63,552 nt of DNA from DATGSL01 sp964645585 (lineage in GTDB: Bacteria; Verrucomicrobiota; Verrucomicrobiia; Opitutales; T3Sed10-336). The notes under the pieces were generated by a model that had not been told where the DNA came from, searched no databases, and saw nothing but the letters and a program-made list of their open reading frames with translations. Below, piece by piece: positions 17,084-26,590 of the stretch. The stretch spans positions 1-63,552 of the forward strand of contig CAZYAN010000022.1 in the NCBI GenBank assembly GCA_964645585.1, read 5' to 3'. The position numbers and the translations under genes are program-made. Numbering within the stretch: position 1 is the first letter of the stretch; each line of letters starts with the position of its first letter.

Positions 17084-18188
17084 GGGATCAGCTCCATCTT
17101 GATGCGGAAGAACTGAGTGGGGCTTCCGGTAACGGAGTCTGGCGCACCGACCACCCATCGCTCCCGGCCGTCTGGAAGCATCGAGCGGCGCACGAGCTGG
17201 TTTCCGTCGTCCGCGTGCCAGGCGACAAGATCAGCACTCGACTCCACCTCGAGATGGAGATCGGTCGCTCCGGCTTCACGGAAGAAGACCACGCACCCCC
17301 GAAGCGGATCATCCGTGAGAATGGTGGGCGCAGGCAGCGCATCGCGATCGGAGGCATCTGCTGAAATCCGAAGTCCATAGCGAACAAGATTGGTGATTCC
17401 CCGACCGTCTGGATCGGCGCCGGGTCCGCTGATTTCCGGCTGCCCCTGTTCATCAACGGTAAAGTTTTCCTGCTTCCATGTCTCGTAGGTCCAGGCGGGA
17501 ACGATCTGAAGAAACGGCTGGTTGGTAGCATGATCGGCCGTGTGCAGTGTATAGCGATTCACAACGCCGTCACTGTTGGGCAGGCCGCTCTCCCCAATCT
17601 GGAGACGAAACGCGATTACGCTATTCCCCTTGGCGACTTCATCGCGGACGAAACCCGTAACATCGATCGGCGTGAACAGGCGCTCGCCAGCCACGGATGT
17701 CAAAAACGTGCTGACCGTAACAGCCGGGGAGCTGAGAAGAACCGTGTCCGTCGATTCATAATCAGAATTCGAGGACTCAACCGCCGTTCGATCAACGAAG
17801 CCGTACACGTCGATCGTGAGGTCCGCCAACTCCCCGTGGAGATCCACGCCCGCAACATTTCCGCGAGCGCCCACCGAGATATTCAGTGTGATGGCGTAAG
17901 GAAACTCGGTGTCGCGAGAACGGCGTTCCGGTGCTCCTCTGTGAGCTCAAACGGCAAATAATACCGCGACTCGTCGGTGTCGGCAAAAGCCTCGCCCACG
18001 AACGCGGTTGGACCCGCAACGTTTCCAGGGGCATTTCCCATACCGTCACCTGTAGAATCCCGGATGATTCGGTCGGCTGTGTTCGCGGCGATGATAGCGA
18101 CGTTTTGGGCGTGGCCAACGGAGGGTGCTAAGAGACAGCAGAGCGCAAGAAATGGCGCGATAGAACGAAGGCAGTGGAGTTTATTCAT
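17080..18188 (-). pseudogene. Frameshifted secreted DNRLRE-like protein
   Basis: Two reading frames together encode one protein. Frame 1 (18188 to 17883) has a signal peptide (FLALCCLLAPSVGHAQ) and continues to ESRYYLPFELTEEHRNAVLATPSF. Frame 2 continues as PYAITLNISVGARGNV to the stop at 17080. One extra base in the AAA run at 17902-17904 (TTT on the coding strand) would join them smoothly. The joined product of about 370 residues resembles DNRLRE/CBM96-type domains (YLPFEL, ADLTIDVYGF, FTPIDVTGFVRDEV). The cause may be a sequencing error, a real mutation or slippage. Its TGA overlaps the start of the pseudopilin downstream. Confidence 0.72.
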
Positions 18189-18324
18189 GGTTTTGGAATG
18201 AACCTTTAGGGTTGGAAAAGCGTGTTTTCCTGAAGCAATGTGGAATCTTCGAATAGCTAGTCTACACTCATTTCCACAAATCCCTCAAGATAAGAAAGGT
18301 TTATCCGTCGCAGCCTCTCGCCCC

Positions 18325-21300
18325 ATGCCGATCTCTATCCAGTCCTTCCTTATGAATACGTGTCGCCGCGCTCGCGGCACAGCAATCTCGATCCCCGGGC
18401 TCCTTTGCGCCTTGTTCCCAGTCCTGTTCAGCTCGATTCCCGTTCAAGGCAGAGTCCGTGAATACGATGTCGTTGTTTACGGCGGCACCGCAAGCGGCGT
18501 AATCGCGGCAGTCGCGGCGGCACGCGAAGGCGCCGCGGTCGCCCTGCTCGCGCCGGAAAGTCACCTCGGCGGAATGGTCAGCAACGGCCTGGGAGCAACG
18601 GATGCCGGGCGGGTCGACACGATCGGGGGATTGGCTCTCGAATTTTTCACCCGCCTCGGCGCGCATTACGGACGCAAGGGGCCGACGTTCCGACACGAGC
18701 CCAGTGCGGCCGAATCAATATTTGATGAGATGATCGAGGAAGCGGGAGTAGAGGTATTCTTCCGGCACCGGCTGCGCGAACGCGGCGGGGTTCAGTTGTC
18801 TGGAAGCTCCATTCAGCAAATCCGCGTCGAAAGCGGCACACAGTTTCGAGCCAAAGTTTTCATCGACGCAAGCTACGAGGGTGATCTCATGGCGCAGGCA
18901 GGGGTAAGTTACCATGTCGGCCGCGAGAGCCGCGAAACGTATGGTGAGTCCATGGCCGGAATTCGCCCTATCCAGCATTATGGTAAACGGGAGATCGCAT
19001 TCGATGAACAGGGGCTTCTGCCCGATATTTCCGTCGAGCCGCCGGGAGAAATCGGCGACGGCGACAACCGCGTCCAAGCGTATAACTTCCGCCTTTGCCT
19101 TTCACGAGATCCCGAAAACCAAGTTCCGATTGGGCGGCCTCCCCGATATGATCCCCGTCGATATACGCTGGTGAGCCGGGTGATGATGGCACGAAGCAAC
19201 CTGCAGCTACGGTCGTTTCTTTCTATCGCGGAACTGCCCAATAACAAAAGCGACGTCAATAATATCGGCTCCCTCTCGACGGACCTCGTGGGCGGAAACG
19301 TTTTGTATCCGGAAGGTGATTACAAAACGCGCGCGCGCGTTTTTGAAGATCACCGAAACTATGTACACGGGCTCCTTTATTTTTTAGGAAACGATTCACG
19401 GGTGCCGCAAAACGTGCGGGACGAGATGCAGGAGTGGGGATTTGCCCCCGACGAATTTGCCGACAACGAATATTGGCCCCGTCAGCTCTACGTTCGCGTC
19501 GCCCGCCGGATGATCGGGGATTATGTGATGACGCAGCACGATCTGAAAACTGCCACGGTCAAGGCCGATTCGATCGGTATGGGGTCCTATTTCCTAGACA
19601 GTCATTATGTGCGGCGGGTGCTGACCGAAAAAGGCGTCGGAGCGGAAGGCAGCCTCGGCGGCGACCATCGGGTTTTTCCGTATGAAATTCCTTATCGCAG
19701 CCTTATTCCCAAAGCGAAGGAATGCGAAAACCTGCTGGTGTCCGTCACGATGTCGGCGTCCCATGTTGCGTACAGTTCGATCCGAATGGAGCCGGTATAC
19801 ATGATCATGGGACACGCGGCGGGAGTCGCGGGCGCGATGGCAGCGGTACGCGACATAAGCGTGCAGGCGGTCTCGTATCCAGAACTTGAAGAGAAGCTCC
19901 GAGCGCGGGGACAGGTTCTCGAATATGCGATTCCGGGCGTCATTGATCCGGCCGCCCTGGAGGGAGTCATCGTCGATGAAACCGAGGCGGAGTTACAGGG
20001 GTCATGGTACAAAAGCACATCGGGCGAACCTTTCGTCGGCCTGGGTTATGTGCATGACAACAACACCGGAAAAGGCACGCGGATCGCCACGTTCCGTCCT
20101 GATTTGCCGGAGGCGGGAGAATACGATGTCTGGCTGTATTACGCTCCGCTCGGAAACCGCGCCGCGAATGTACCGGTCACGATTCGCGCGGCGAACGGAG
20201 AATTTCATTTTCAGCTCAATCAGCGAGAACGCTTTCCTGACGGAGAGCAGGCAAAGTATCTCGGGACGTTTCCTTTTGGGGAAGGCCGAACCAGTGAAGT
20301 CGAAGTTTCCAATACCGGCACCGACGGCTATGTCGTTGCCGACGCCGTACAATTCGTTCGCGCCAGCGACAGCGGCTCGAAAACTATTTCCCGGCTGCAG
20401 CCAGCAGCAGGTGACGCGGCGGCCGCAACATCTCAAACGGCGTCCACGGCATCGGAGATCCGCGCGGCGGCGCAACATTGCCGGGAACTTCTGCGGTCTG
20501 CCCAGCTCGACGATGGGGCGTTTCGCACACGGCCTCATGGAGACCGGGTCCGGATCGTGCCGTACTTCGCCAACAACGCGGCGATCGCGCTGCTCGCTTT
20601 CCATGAAGTCGATCCCTCGCCCGAAGATCTCGCGCGCGTCCAGCGCTGGCTGTTCTGGTATGCCAATCATCAAGAGCCGGACGGGACGATCCAGGACTAT
20701 CTCGGCACACTTGACGCTTATGAGCGTACCGAGCGGCGCGACTCGACCGATTCCTATGCCGCCACGTTCATGATCGCTCTCGCGCGCTACTCCGATTCCG
20801 CCGGCACGCGTGCGTTTCATCCGCACCTTGTTCGAGCCGCCGAGAAAGCCGTCGACGCCATCGCCCTGACCTTCGATAAAAGCGACGGCCTCACTTGGGC
20901 GAAGCCGGAGTATCTCGCAAAATTCGCGATGGACAATCTGGAGGTGTTGATCGGTTTGACCGCTGGCATTCGCTATCTCGAAGAAGCCGGACGGGAGGAA
21001 TCCGTTCTTCTCGCACGGAAGATGCTCGAGAAGATCGAACCCGCATTGCCCAATTTCTGGCTCCCTGACGCCGGTCATTTCGCTTGGGCAAAAGGCTCCT
21101 CAGGCGCGCTGCATACCGGGTTCGAGCGCTGGTATCCAGAGGCGATCGTTAATCTTTTTTTTCTAATCCATGCCACGCCCGCAGCGCCGGGACTTTGGGA
21201 TAAGCTTCAGGATCAATTCCGTGAGGACGAAAAAATCACGCCGGATTGGTGGGCCCGGGCGGCAGCGCGAGCTGGGACGGAGTTCGAATACGCAAACTCT

Positions 21301-21450
21301 CTTCGCCAGACGACGGAATTCGCGGCCAACATGACGCGCGCGAGTCACGGCATTAACCGGTACGCGACGACGCTCCACGCGCTTCTCGGAGAAGACGCGC
21401 GCGAACCGATCATCCGACTGCCGTTGCCCGTCGCCACCGAAAACCGCTGA
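18325..21450 (+). CDS. Secreted FAD-dependent oxidoreductase fused to golvesin-like and alpha/alpha-toroid domains
   Basis: A predicted exported protein of about 1041 residues from ATG 18325 (alternatives 18238 and 18352). After a signal peptide, residues 47-545 form an FAD-dependent oxidoreductase of the type seen near xanthan-lyase-like proteins: a Rossmann motif YDVVVYGGTASGV, ESHLGGM and a late SASHVAYSSIRMEPVYM. About 553-675 is a golvesin/xanthan-lyase-like beta domain (GSWYKS to YVVADAVQFV). Residues about 710-1020 are helix-rich with YANHQEPDGTIQDYLGTLDA and GFERWYPEAIVNLFF, resembling a six-hairpin toroid. The substrate is unknown; oxidation coupled to glycan processing outside the cytoplasm is a guess. 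The third domain is unusual for this architecture. Confidence 0.82.
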   Translation: MPISIQSFLMNTCRRARGTAISIPGLLCALFPVLFSSIPVQGRVREYDVVVYGGTASGVIAAVAAAREGAAVALLAPESHLGGMVSNGLGATDAGRVDTIGGLALEFFTRLGAHYGRKGPTFRHEPSAAESIFDEMIEEAGVEVFFRHRLRERGGVQLSGSSIQQIRVESGTQFRAKVFIDASYEGDLMAQAGVSYHVGRESRETYGESMAGIRPIQHYGKREIAFDEQGLLPDISVEPPGEIGDGDNRVQAYNFRLCLSRDPENQVPIGRPPRYDPRRYTLVSRVMMARSNLQLRSFLSIAELPNNKSDVNNIGSLSTDLVGGNVLYPEGDYKTRARVFEDHRNYVHGLLYFLGNDSRVPQNVRDEMQEWGFAPDEFADNEYWPRQLYVRVARRMIGDYVMTQHDLKTATVKADSIGMGSYFLDSHYVRRVLTEKGVGAEGSLGGDHRVFPYEIPYRSLIPKAKECENLLVSVTMSASHVAYSSIRMEPVYMIMGHAAGVAGAMAAVRDISVQAVSYPELEEKLRARGQVLEYAIPGVIDPAALEGVIVDETEAELQGSWYKSTSGEPFVGLGYVHDNNTGKGTRIATFRPDLPEAGEYDVWLYYAPLGNRAANVPVTIRAANGEFHFQLNQRERFPDGEQAKYLGTFPFGEGRTSEVEVSNTGTDGYVVADAVQFVRASDSGSKTISRLQPAAGDAAAATSQTASTASEIRAAAQHCRELLRSAQLDDGAFRTRPHGDRVRIVPYFANNAAIALLAFHEVDPSPEDLARVQRWLFWYANHQEPDGTIQDYLGTLDAYERTERRDSTDSYAATFMIALARYSDSAGTRAFHPHLVRAAEKAVDAIALTFDKSDGLTWAKPEYLAKFAMDNLEVLIGLTAGIRYLEEAGREESVLLARKMLEKIEPALPNFWLPDAGHFAWAKGSSGALHTGFERWYPEAIVNLFFLIHATPAAPGLWDKLQDQFREDEKITPDWWARAAARAGTEFEYANSLRQTTEFAANMTRASHGINRYATTLHALLGEDAREPIIRLPLPVATENR

Positions 21451-21506
21451 GCGCCATCCGAAAATTACGCGGCTCCCAAGTTCTGAACAGCACTGAAATA
21501 AGCCTG

Positions 21507-21610
21507 AATCCGAAGCGTGGAAGAGGCATTCTTCCGCTTTGTTCGCCGATCAGCGGCTGGAAGCCCCTGCCACCTTTTGTTATGGCAGCGCCATTCGCCT
21601 CCGGGCATGA
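21507..21610 (+). repeat. Dispersed intergenic repeat, copy 1
   Basis: Lies in the 188-bp gap between convergent genes. It shares CGAAGCGTGGAAG, then a GATCAGCGGCTGGAAG core, GCCAC, TTTTGTTATGG and CAGCGCCAT with the copy at 59054, and its middle part with 40050. No open frame is conserved among the copies. Confidence 0.6.
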
Positions 21611-21638
21611 CCCGCTCCCGCCGGACGGCAACAGGCGC

Positions 21639-23546
21639 CTATTCCACCTCCACGCGGAAGAAGCCGGTTTTCATTTCCGTTTCGACCGGATAACGGTAAC
21701 GCAAATAATCGATGCTGCCGGCCGCCGTTGCTTCGACAATCGGATTTGCCGAGACAGGTTCCCAATTCACGAGATCTTCCGAAAATGCAAGTCGCCACGA
21801 AGAGAAATACGCGGGCCGTATCCAACTCCAGCGATCGAATTCCACAAACGAATTCTCGCCAATGGCGACCCATCGGATTGGATTGATTTCGGCTTTCGCG
21901 GGATCCGTCCCGAAGAAATACTCGAGCGAATTGGCGAGTCCGTCACCATCGGGATCGGCGGTTCCGGCGCGATCCTCCGCTGGCAGTTGCTGGTGCCATT
22001 GGTTGTAAGGCGTCCGGGGCAGCTCCACCGCACCGATATCAGCAAAATTGCCTTGCGGGCGGGAGATATCTCTCGCGTCAACAGGATTCGTTCCCGATAC
22101 GGCGGGAGCGATCGCGTCGACCAGCGGACTGTCGGGAAGAGGCGGTATGGTTCGCACCTTCCCTCCGTAGTCGCCAAGCGGCGCAAGGAGCGGATCGAGC
22201 GCTTCGGCGTTCGAAGGCCCGAATACATCGCCTGTTTCAATCAAAACATCCTGAAGTCCGACTCCGCTTCCAATAAAATTGTAACCGCTCGAAATGACCG
22301 TGCCGTTGGACGGGTCGATATCCGGCGAGATCACAGGAAACTGATCGCCTGTGAGCGAACCGTTTCCGGCGATGACGGTGCGCGCAAGCTGAAGTGTCCC
22401 GGATGAAAAAGGCAGGCGTATCGACGACAGGGACGGGCCCGGATGCCGGTTCCCGGCTATCGTGCAGTTCCTCAACGCGACATGCGCGTAATTGGAGACG
22501 AAAAGGACCGATGAGGGTGAGCCGGTATTGCCGTAAATGGTGCTGTTGACGACATCCAGTTCCGCCGGGCTACTGGTGCTGCTGCCAATCACAACCAGCG
22601 TGCTGCCGCTTCCGCTGTCTCCATTATTGGCGATCAGACAGCGGTCGATCGTCAACGCCGACCACATCCGGCTGGACGCGGTCACCCGAATTCCCGAAGT
22701 CCCTTCGCCGATGACATTGGTCTCCAAAGCACAATGACGGAGATAGGAGGAGGGAAGAACACTGGCAAACGCGATGACCCCGCCCGCCGCTGAGCCGGAG
22801 TTTCCCGTATGCCGATCGAAACGGACGTTATCGAATTGCGCGACCGCGGCCTCGATCTCAACAGCTGCGCCTGTCGCGGCAGATGACGCCGTGGGCGACC
22901 AGCCGTAGACAGCATTTCTCGAAAAAACCGTATCCGAAATCTGGATCAGCGGCGGCGTGACCGCGCTCTCATCCCCTTGAAAGAAGATAGCGCCTCCTCT
23001 GCCGGAAATGGAATACGTTTCACCCGAGTCGACTCCGGCAACATTGTCACTGAAGACACAATTCGAAATTTCCAGGTTCAATGTCTTGAGATTAAGAGCG
23101 GCCAGTTCCAGTTGCTCGTAATAAATCGCCCCGCCACTGTAAGGAGGCATTATCGCGGAACCGCCGCGGAAGTGGATACCGTCAATCGAAACCGTTCCGT
23201 CAATCGTCCCATCGATCATGATCAGCCGGGCATCCCGGTTCCGGTTATAAACCGTTACTCCCGGAAGATGCGGCTTGCCCGCAATCGCCATCGGACGCTG
23301 GATGATGAGCGAACCGGATTTCAGGTCGATTAAAGCACCTTTCTCCCCTGCCGCCTCTTGGATTGGCGCCAAATTGATCTCAACCGCCTCGTTCAGAGGA
23401 ACGGCGCTTGCGTCCAGTATCGCCTGCCGCAAAGTTCCCGGCCCGGCGTCCAAGTCGCTGGTGACGTCGAAAGTGGCCGCGCTCAAGGTCGCGCTGGCGC
23501 AGGTGAATGCAAAAAGGATCGTTTGGAGTCGCACACGGTGTAACAT
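21639..23546 (-). CDS. Secreted right-handed beta-helix protein (choice-of-anchor Q type)
   Basis: The 635-residue protein starts best at ATG 23546, which places a signal peptide (LQTILFAFTCASATLSA) at the N terminus. It opens with the FDVTSDLDAGPGTLRQAI segment typical of choice-of-anchor Q proteins. About 60-430 is a parallel beta-helix region with repeats of the kind ISNCVFSDN, IDRCLIANN, VVNSTIYGN and LRNCTIAGN. The end shows VDARDISRPQGNFADIGAVE, then DPDGDGLANSLEYFFGTDP (a thrombospondin-type-3-like Ca-binding segment) and a C-terminal beta domain with W-S-FSEDLVNWEPV. It is probably a cell-surface or secreted adhesin or polysaccharide-binding protein. No catalytic residues were identified. 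Confidence 0.88.
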   Translation of the reverse strand: MLHRVRLQTILFAFTCASATLSAATFDVTSDLDAGPGTLRQAILDASAVPLNEAVEINLAPIQEAAGEKGALIDLKSGSLIIQRPMAIAGKPHLPGVTVYNRNRDARLIMIDGTIDGTVSIDGIHFRGGSAIMPPYSGGAIYYEQLELAALNLKTLNLEISNCVFSDNVAGVDSGETYSISGRGGAIFFQGDESAVTPPLIQISDTVFSRNAVYGWSPTASSAATGAAVEIEAAVAQFDNVRFDRHTGNSGSAAGGVIAFASVLPSSYLRHCALETNVIGEGTSGIRVTASSRMWSALTIDRCLIANNGDSGSGSTLVVIGSSTSSPAELDVVNSTIYGNTGSPSSVLFVSNYAHVALRNCTIAGNRHPGPSLSSIRLPFSSGTLQLARTVIAGNGSLTGDQFPVISPDIDPSNGTVISSGYNFIGSGVGLQDVLIETGDVFGPSNAEALDPLLAPLGDYGGKVRTIPPLPDSPLVDAIAPAVSGTNPVDARDISRPQGNFADIGAVELPRTPYNQWHQQLPAEDRAGTADPDGDGLANSLEYFFGTDPAKAEINPIRWVAIGENSFVEFDRWSWIRPAYFSSWRLAFSEDLVNWEPVSANPIVEATAAGSIDYLRYRYPVETEMKTGFFRVEVE

Positions 23547-23694
23547 AACCAACTGGTGTAGGTCTTTTTCCAGAACCGTCAAGCGATTGGCACGGCGGTG
23601 CGGTTCTCGGCATCAAGGCCCGGATCCTGGAAAATCCCGGGGGCTCCCTCATTGGCACTCCCAGCCTGCAATCAGCCGCCCGGCCCGCCGGATA

Positions 23695-24270
23695 TCACTC
23701 GCGATCGGGCAATCCCATGCTCCCTGCCGCGGATCCCGACTCCTGACGCGGCGGCGGTTGAATCGCATCCTGGCTTACCTCGTTATCCGCATTCAGGATT
23801 TCCTCGATGACAGCCTCTCTTCGGCCAGAGCCGCGCTCAAATACAACCTCCATTTCACTTCCTCCGTATATGACGACAACAGGAAAGGAGAGCTGCTGAG
23901 TAAGATGCTCCACCAATCGAGACCTATCAATCATTCCTTGTATATTGACAGATTCAATGAGTCGCCCTCGATGAATGGCCATGATTGCGCTGGTCAGAAC
24001 GAAAGCGGAAATCAGGGCGATGCCGAGCCAGGTATCATGAACAAACCGAAGCCGTGGCGCACGCGAGCCCTGGATCCTATATATAAAGCCGAAGCAAAAA
24101 ACCGAAACAACCCCATTCAGGAAGAAGTAGGGTGCGCGATAGCTTGAAAGGCCGAGAAGTTCATTATTTCCAAAGTATCCAAAATACTGATCGACCAAGA
24201 AGTAAAAGCACACGATCCCCGCGCAAAGCGAGGCCATGAGTCTAAAACATTTGTCACGCAACGATGGCAT
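23695..24270 (-). CDS. Hypothetical inner-membrane protein
   Basis: A 191-residue protein with three likely membrane segments (around residues 11-30, 45-65 and 82-100) and a C-terminal soluble tail rich in Glu, Arg and Gln. I recognise no family. It lies 127 bp before rpe in genome order and is on the same strand, so it may be the last gene of the haem/rpe transcription unit. The frame is conserved-looking in base composition but less GC-rich, and no homologue came to mind. Confidence 0.55.
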   Translation of the reverse strand: MPSLRDKCFRLMASLCAGIVCFYFLVDQYFGYFGNNELLGLSSYRAPYFFLNGVVSVFCFGFIYRIQGSRAPRLRFVHDTWLGIALISAFVLTSAIMAIHRGRLIESVNIQGMIDRSRLVEHLTQQLSFPVVVIYGGSEMEVVFERGSGRREAVIEEILNADNEVSQDAIQPPPRQESGSAAGSMGLPDRE

Positions 24271-24397
24271 CGAAGAAAAACAGCGGTTCCTTGTTCTTCT
24301 TTCGAATGCCTGCGGATGTCAACCTCTTGCCATACACACGAAAGCAACCGCCCTTTTACAGGCTTCGCTTGGCTGTGAATGAGTTCGCCCGCGACCG

Positions 24398-25081
24398 TTA
24401 CTCGGTGAGATTCTCGGGGGCGTCGCCTTGGATCGCGCGGATGAATGCCGGTTTATCGGCAGCGGCGAAAAAGGAGGTGCCGGCAACAAAGGTGTCGGCC
24501 CCGGCCTCTCGGCAGAGCGCCGCGTTTTTCTCGTTGATCCCGCCGTCGACTTCGATCCGGTATTCGAGTCCGCGCGCCCGGCGCCACTGAGCCACCGTCT
24601 CGATTTTGCTGAGCATCCCCGGCAGGAAACTTTGCCCTCCAAAACCGGGCTCAACGGTCATGACTAATACCATATCAACCTGGCCGAGAAAAGGCAGCAG
24701 GGTTTCCGCGGGTGTGGCCGGTTTGAGCGAAATCCCCGCGAACAACTCGAGCTCACGGATCCTCTTCAGCGTCTCGGCAATCGGATAGCCGGGCTCGACG
24801 TGAACGGTGATCGCGTCAGCCCCGGCGTCCGCGAAGGCGTCAATAAACTGATCGGGACGCTCAAGCATCAAGTGGACATCGTAAAAGAGGCGAAGCTCCC
24901 GGTCGAGGGCGGCAACCGTCTCCGGCCCAAAGGTCAGATTCGGCACGAAATGCCCGTCCATGATATCGACGTGAAGCCATTCAAGTCCGAGGTTCTTCAC
25001 AAGCCGCGCGGACTCGAGCAAGTTTCCGTGATCTCCCGCCAGTAGCGAGGGTGCCAGGATATCAGGATAAACGTGACCCAT
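24398..25081 (-). CDS. rpe: Ribulose-phosphate 3-epimerase
   Basis: A 227-residue cytoplasmic TIM-barrel enzyme that interconverts D-ribulose 5-phosphate and D-xylulose 5-phosphate in the pentose phosphate pathway. Diagnostic segments are ILAPSLLAGDHGNL, HVDIMDGHFVPNLTFG, VMTVEPGFGGQSF and EVDGGINEKNA, which include the metal-binding His and catalytic Asp residues. I use ATG 25081; an upstream in-frame TTG at 25090 would add three residues. It follows hemY on the same strand after 129 bp. Confidence 0.97.
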   Translation of the reverse strand: MGHVYPDILAPSLLAGDHGNLLESARLVKNLGLEWLHVDIMDGHFVPNLTFGPETVAALDRELRLFYDVHLMLERPDQFIDAFADAGADAITVHVEPGYPIAETLKRIRELELFAGISLKPATPAETLLPFLGQVDMVLVMTVEPGFGGQSFLPGMLSKIETVAQWRRARGLEYRIEVDGGINEKNAALCREAGADTFVAGTSFFAAADKPAFIRAIQGDAPENLTE

Positions 25082-25210
25082 AGCGGACAATTGTCCCGAG
25101 AGACGACGGCGGAAGCAACGGCATTTCCGGAAAAAATCACGCCGTCCGAGCCGCCTCCATCCGCCGCGTCCAGCCGCGCGGTTTCCGGAACACCGCGTTC
25201 GGCAGGAAGA

Positions 25211-26590
25211 TCATTGGCTCTCCAAATAAAGCCGTGCTTCTTCCCCTCGCCGGCGGCCCGACGCGATACATTGACCGACCGAGATTCCGTCTCTCACGGG
25301 CCCGGCAAAAAAGAGTCCCGGATTCTCCGCCTCCCAGCGTTCTATCGCGTTCAAGAAACGGCCATGGCCGACAGTATATTGCGGAATCGCCCGCGGCCAC
25401 GCCTGGCTCGCTGCATATACCGGGTCGCCGCGAATGCCGAGAAGCGAGCGCAGGTCCGTCAGTACGTTGTGCTTCAATTCCTCAGGCGAGGCGCGGGCGA
25501 GCTCCGGCTGCCTCGCGCCTCCGACAAAGGTCGTCAGCAAAACATGATTCTCCGGCGCGCGCCCGGGAAAGAGAGTTGAGGCAAACAAGGTGCCGAGAAT
25601 CTGCCTCCCTTCCCTTTCGGGCAGCAGCATCCCAAACCCGTCGAGCGGGTGCCCGACCTGGCTTCGTTCAAATCCGAGCGAAACCGAGGCGACCGGCGGC
25701 TGCGGCATCTCCCCCAGCAGCTCGTTCCCGAGTGACTTCTCGTCTTTCTCCAGCTTCAATGAGGCCAGAATATGGACGGGAAGGGCGAGAACAATGGCAT
25801 CATACGTGTCACGCAAGCGCCGGCCGTAACGCATAGCGATCAGCTCCCATCCGCCCTCCTTGGCTCGAATGCTTTCGACAACGGTCTCGCGATAAACCCG
25901 CTTGTCGAGCTTTTGCGCGAGCGCCGCCGGCAGCACCCCGAGCCCACGCCGAAACGACAGCAGTTTCGGCGGCTTCGGCTTCGTCCCTTCCGCGCGTCCG
26001 GCTTTCGCTTTCGCCCGCAGGCCGCCAAACAGCGAACCGTATTTTTGCTCCGCTTCAAAGAGTCGCGGCATCGCGTAACGCGCGGAAAGCTTTTCCGGGT
26101 CGCCAGCGAAGATCCCTCCGACGAACGGGTTGACCAGATAATCGAGCGCCTCCTCCCCCAGCCGCCGCCGAACGAAATCCGCCAGGCTTTCCTCGGGCTC
26201 TTCTTCCCGCCTCGGGCGAATGAGCGGCTCGCGCAGGATGCGAAGCTTTCCGCTCCAGGAAAGAAGCGGCGAACGCATCATCGCCGGAGGTGACATCGGC
26301 AGCGCGAGCAACCGCCCGTTTCGGACGATGTAACGGTTCTTCGCCTCGGACCCGGCCTCGACGACTTCGTCACGCAGATCCGCATCCTCGATCAGATCCC
26401 CGATCTCCGGCGTCTCCTGCAGGCTGTTTGGCCCGGTCTCGGCAAGAAAGCCGTCGCCCGCACGCGTTTGAATCACCCCGCCGGGCGTCTTCCGCGCCTC
26501 GTAGACAAGCGGTTCAAATCCAGCCTTCCGCAGGTAAAACGCGGCGGTGAGACCGGTGATCCCCCCGCCGACGACGGCGACTTTTTTCAT
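25211..26590 (-). CDS. hemY: Protoporphyrinogen oxidase (oxygen-dependent, HemY type)
   Basis: A 459-residue FAD enzyme that oxidises protoporphyrinogen IX to protoporphyrin IX, the penultimate haem step, at the membrane surface. The N terminus has the dinucleotide-binding motif VVGGGITGLTAAFYLRKAG, followed by RTPGGVIQT and TGPNSLQETPEI. The FAD-contacting C-terminal part includes GLFFAGPVRDGISVGQC. Length is typical. Its ATG overlaps the hemE stop as ATGA, so translation is coupled. The enzyme is also called HemG in some databases. Confidence 0.95.
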   Translation of the reverse strand: MKKVAVVGGGITGLTAAFYLRKAGFEPLVYEARKTPGGVIQTRAGDGFLAETGPNSLQETPEIGDLIEDADLRDEVVEAGSEAKNRYIVRNGRLLALPMSPPAMMRSPLLSWSGKLRILREPLIRPRREEEPEESLADFVRRRLGEEALDYLVNPFVGGIFAGDPEKLSARYAMPRLFEAEQKYGSLFGGLRAKAKAGRAEGTKPKPPKLLSFRRGLGVLPAALAQKLDKRVYRETVVESIRAKEGGWELIAMRYGRRLRDTYDAIVLALPVHILASLKLEKDEKSLGNELLGEMPQPPVASVSLGFERSQVGHPLDGFGMLLPEREGRQILGTLFASTLFPGRAPENHVLLTTFVGGARQPELARASPEELKHNVLTDLRSLLGIRGDPVYAASQAWPRAIPQYTVGHGRFLNAIERWEAENPGLFFAGPVRDGISVGQCIASGRRRGEEARLYLESQ

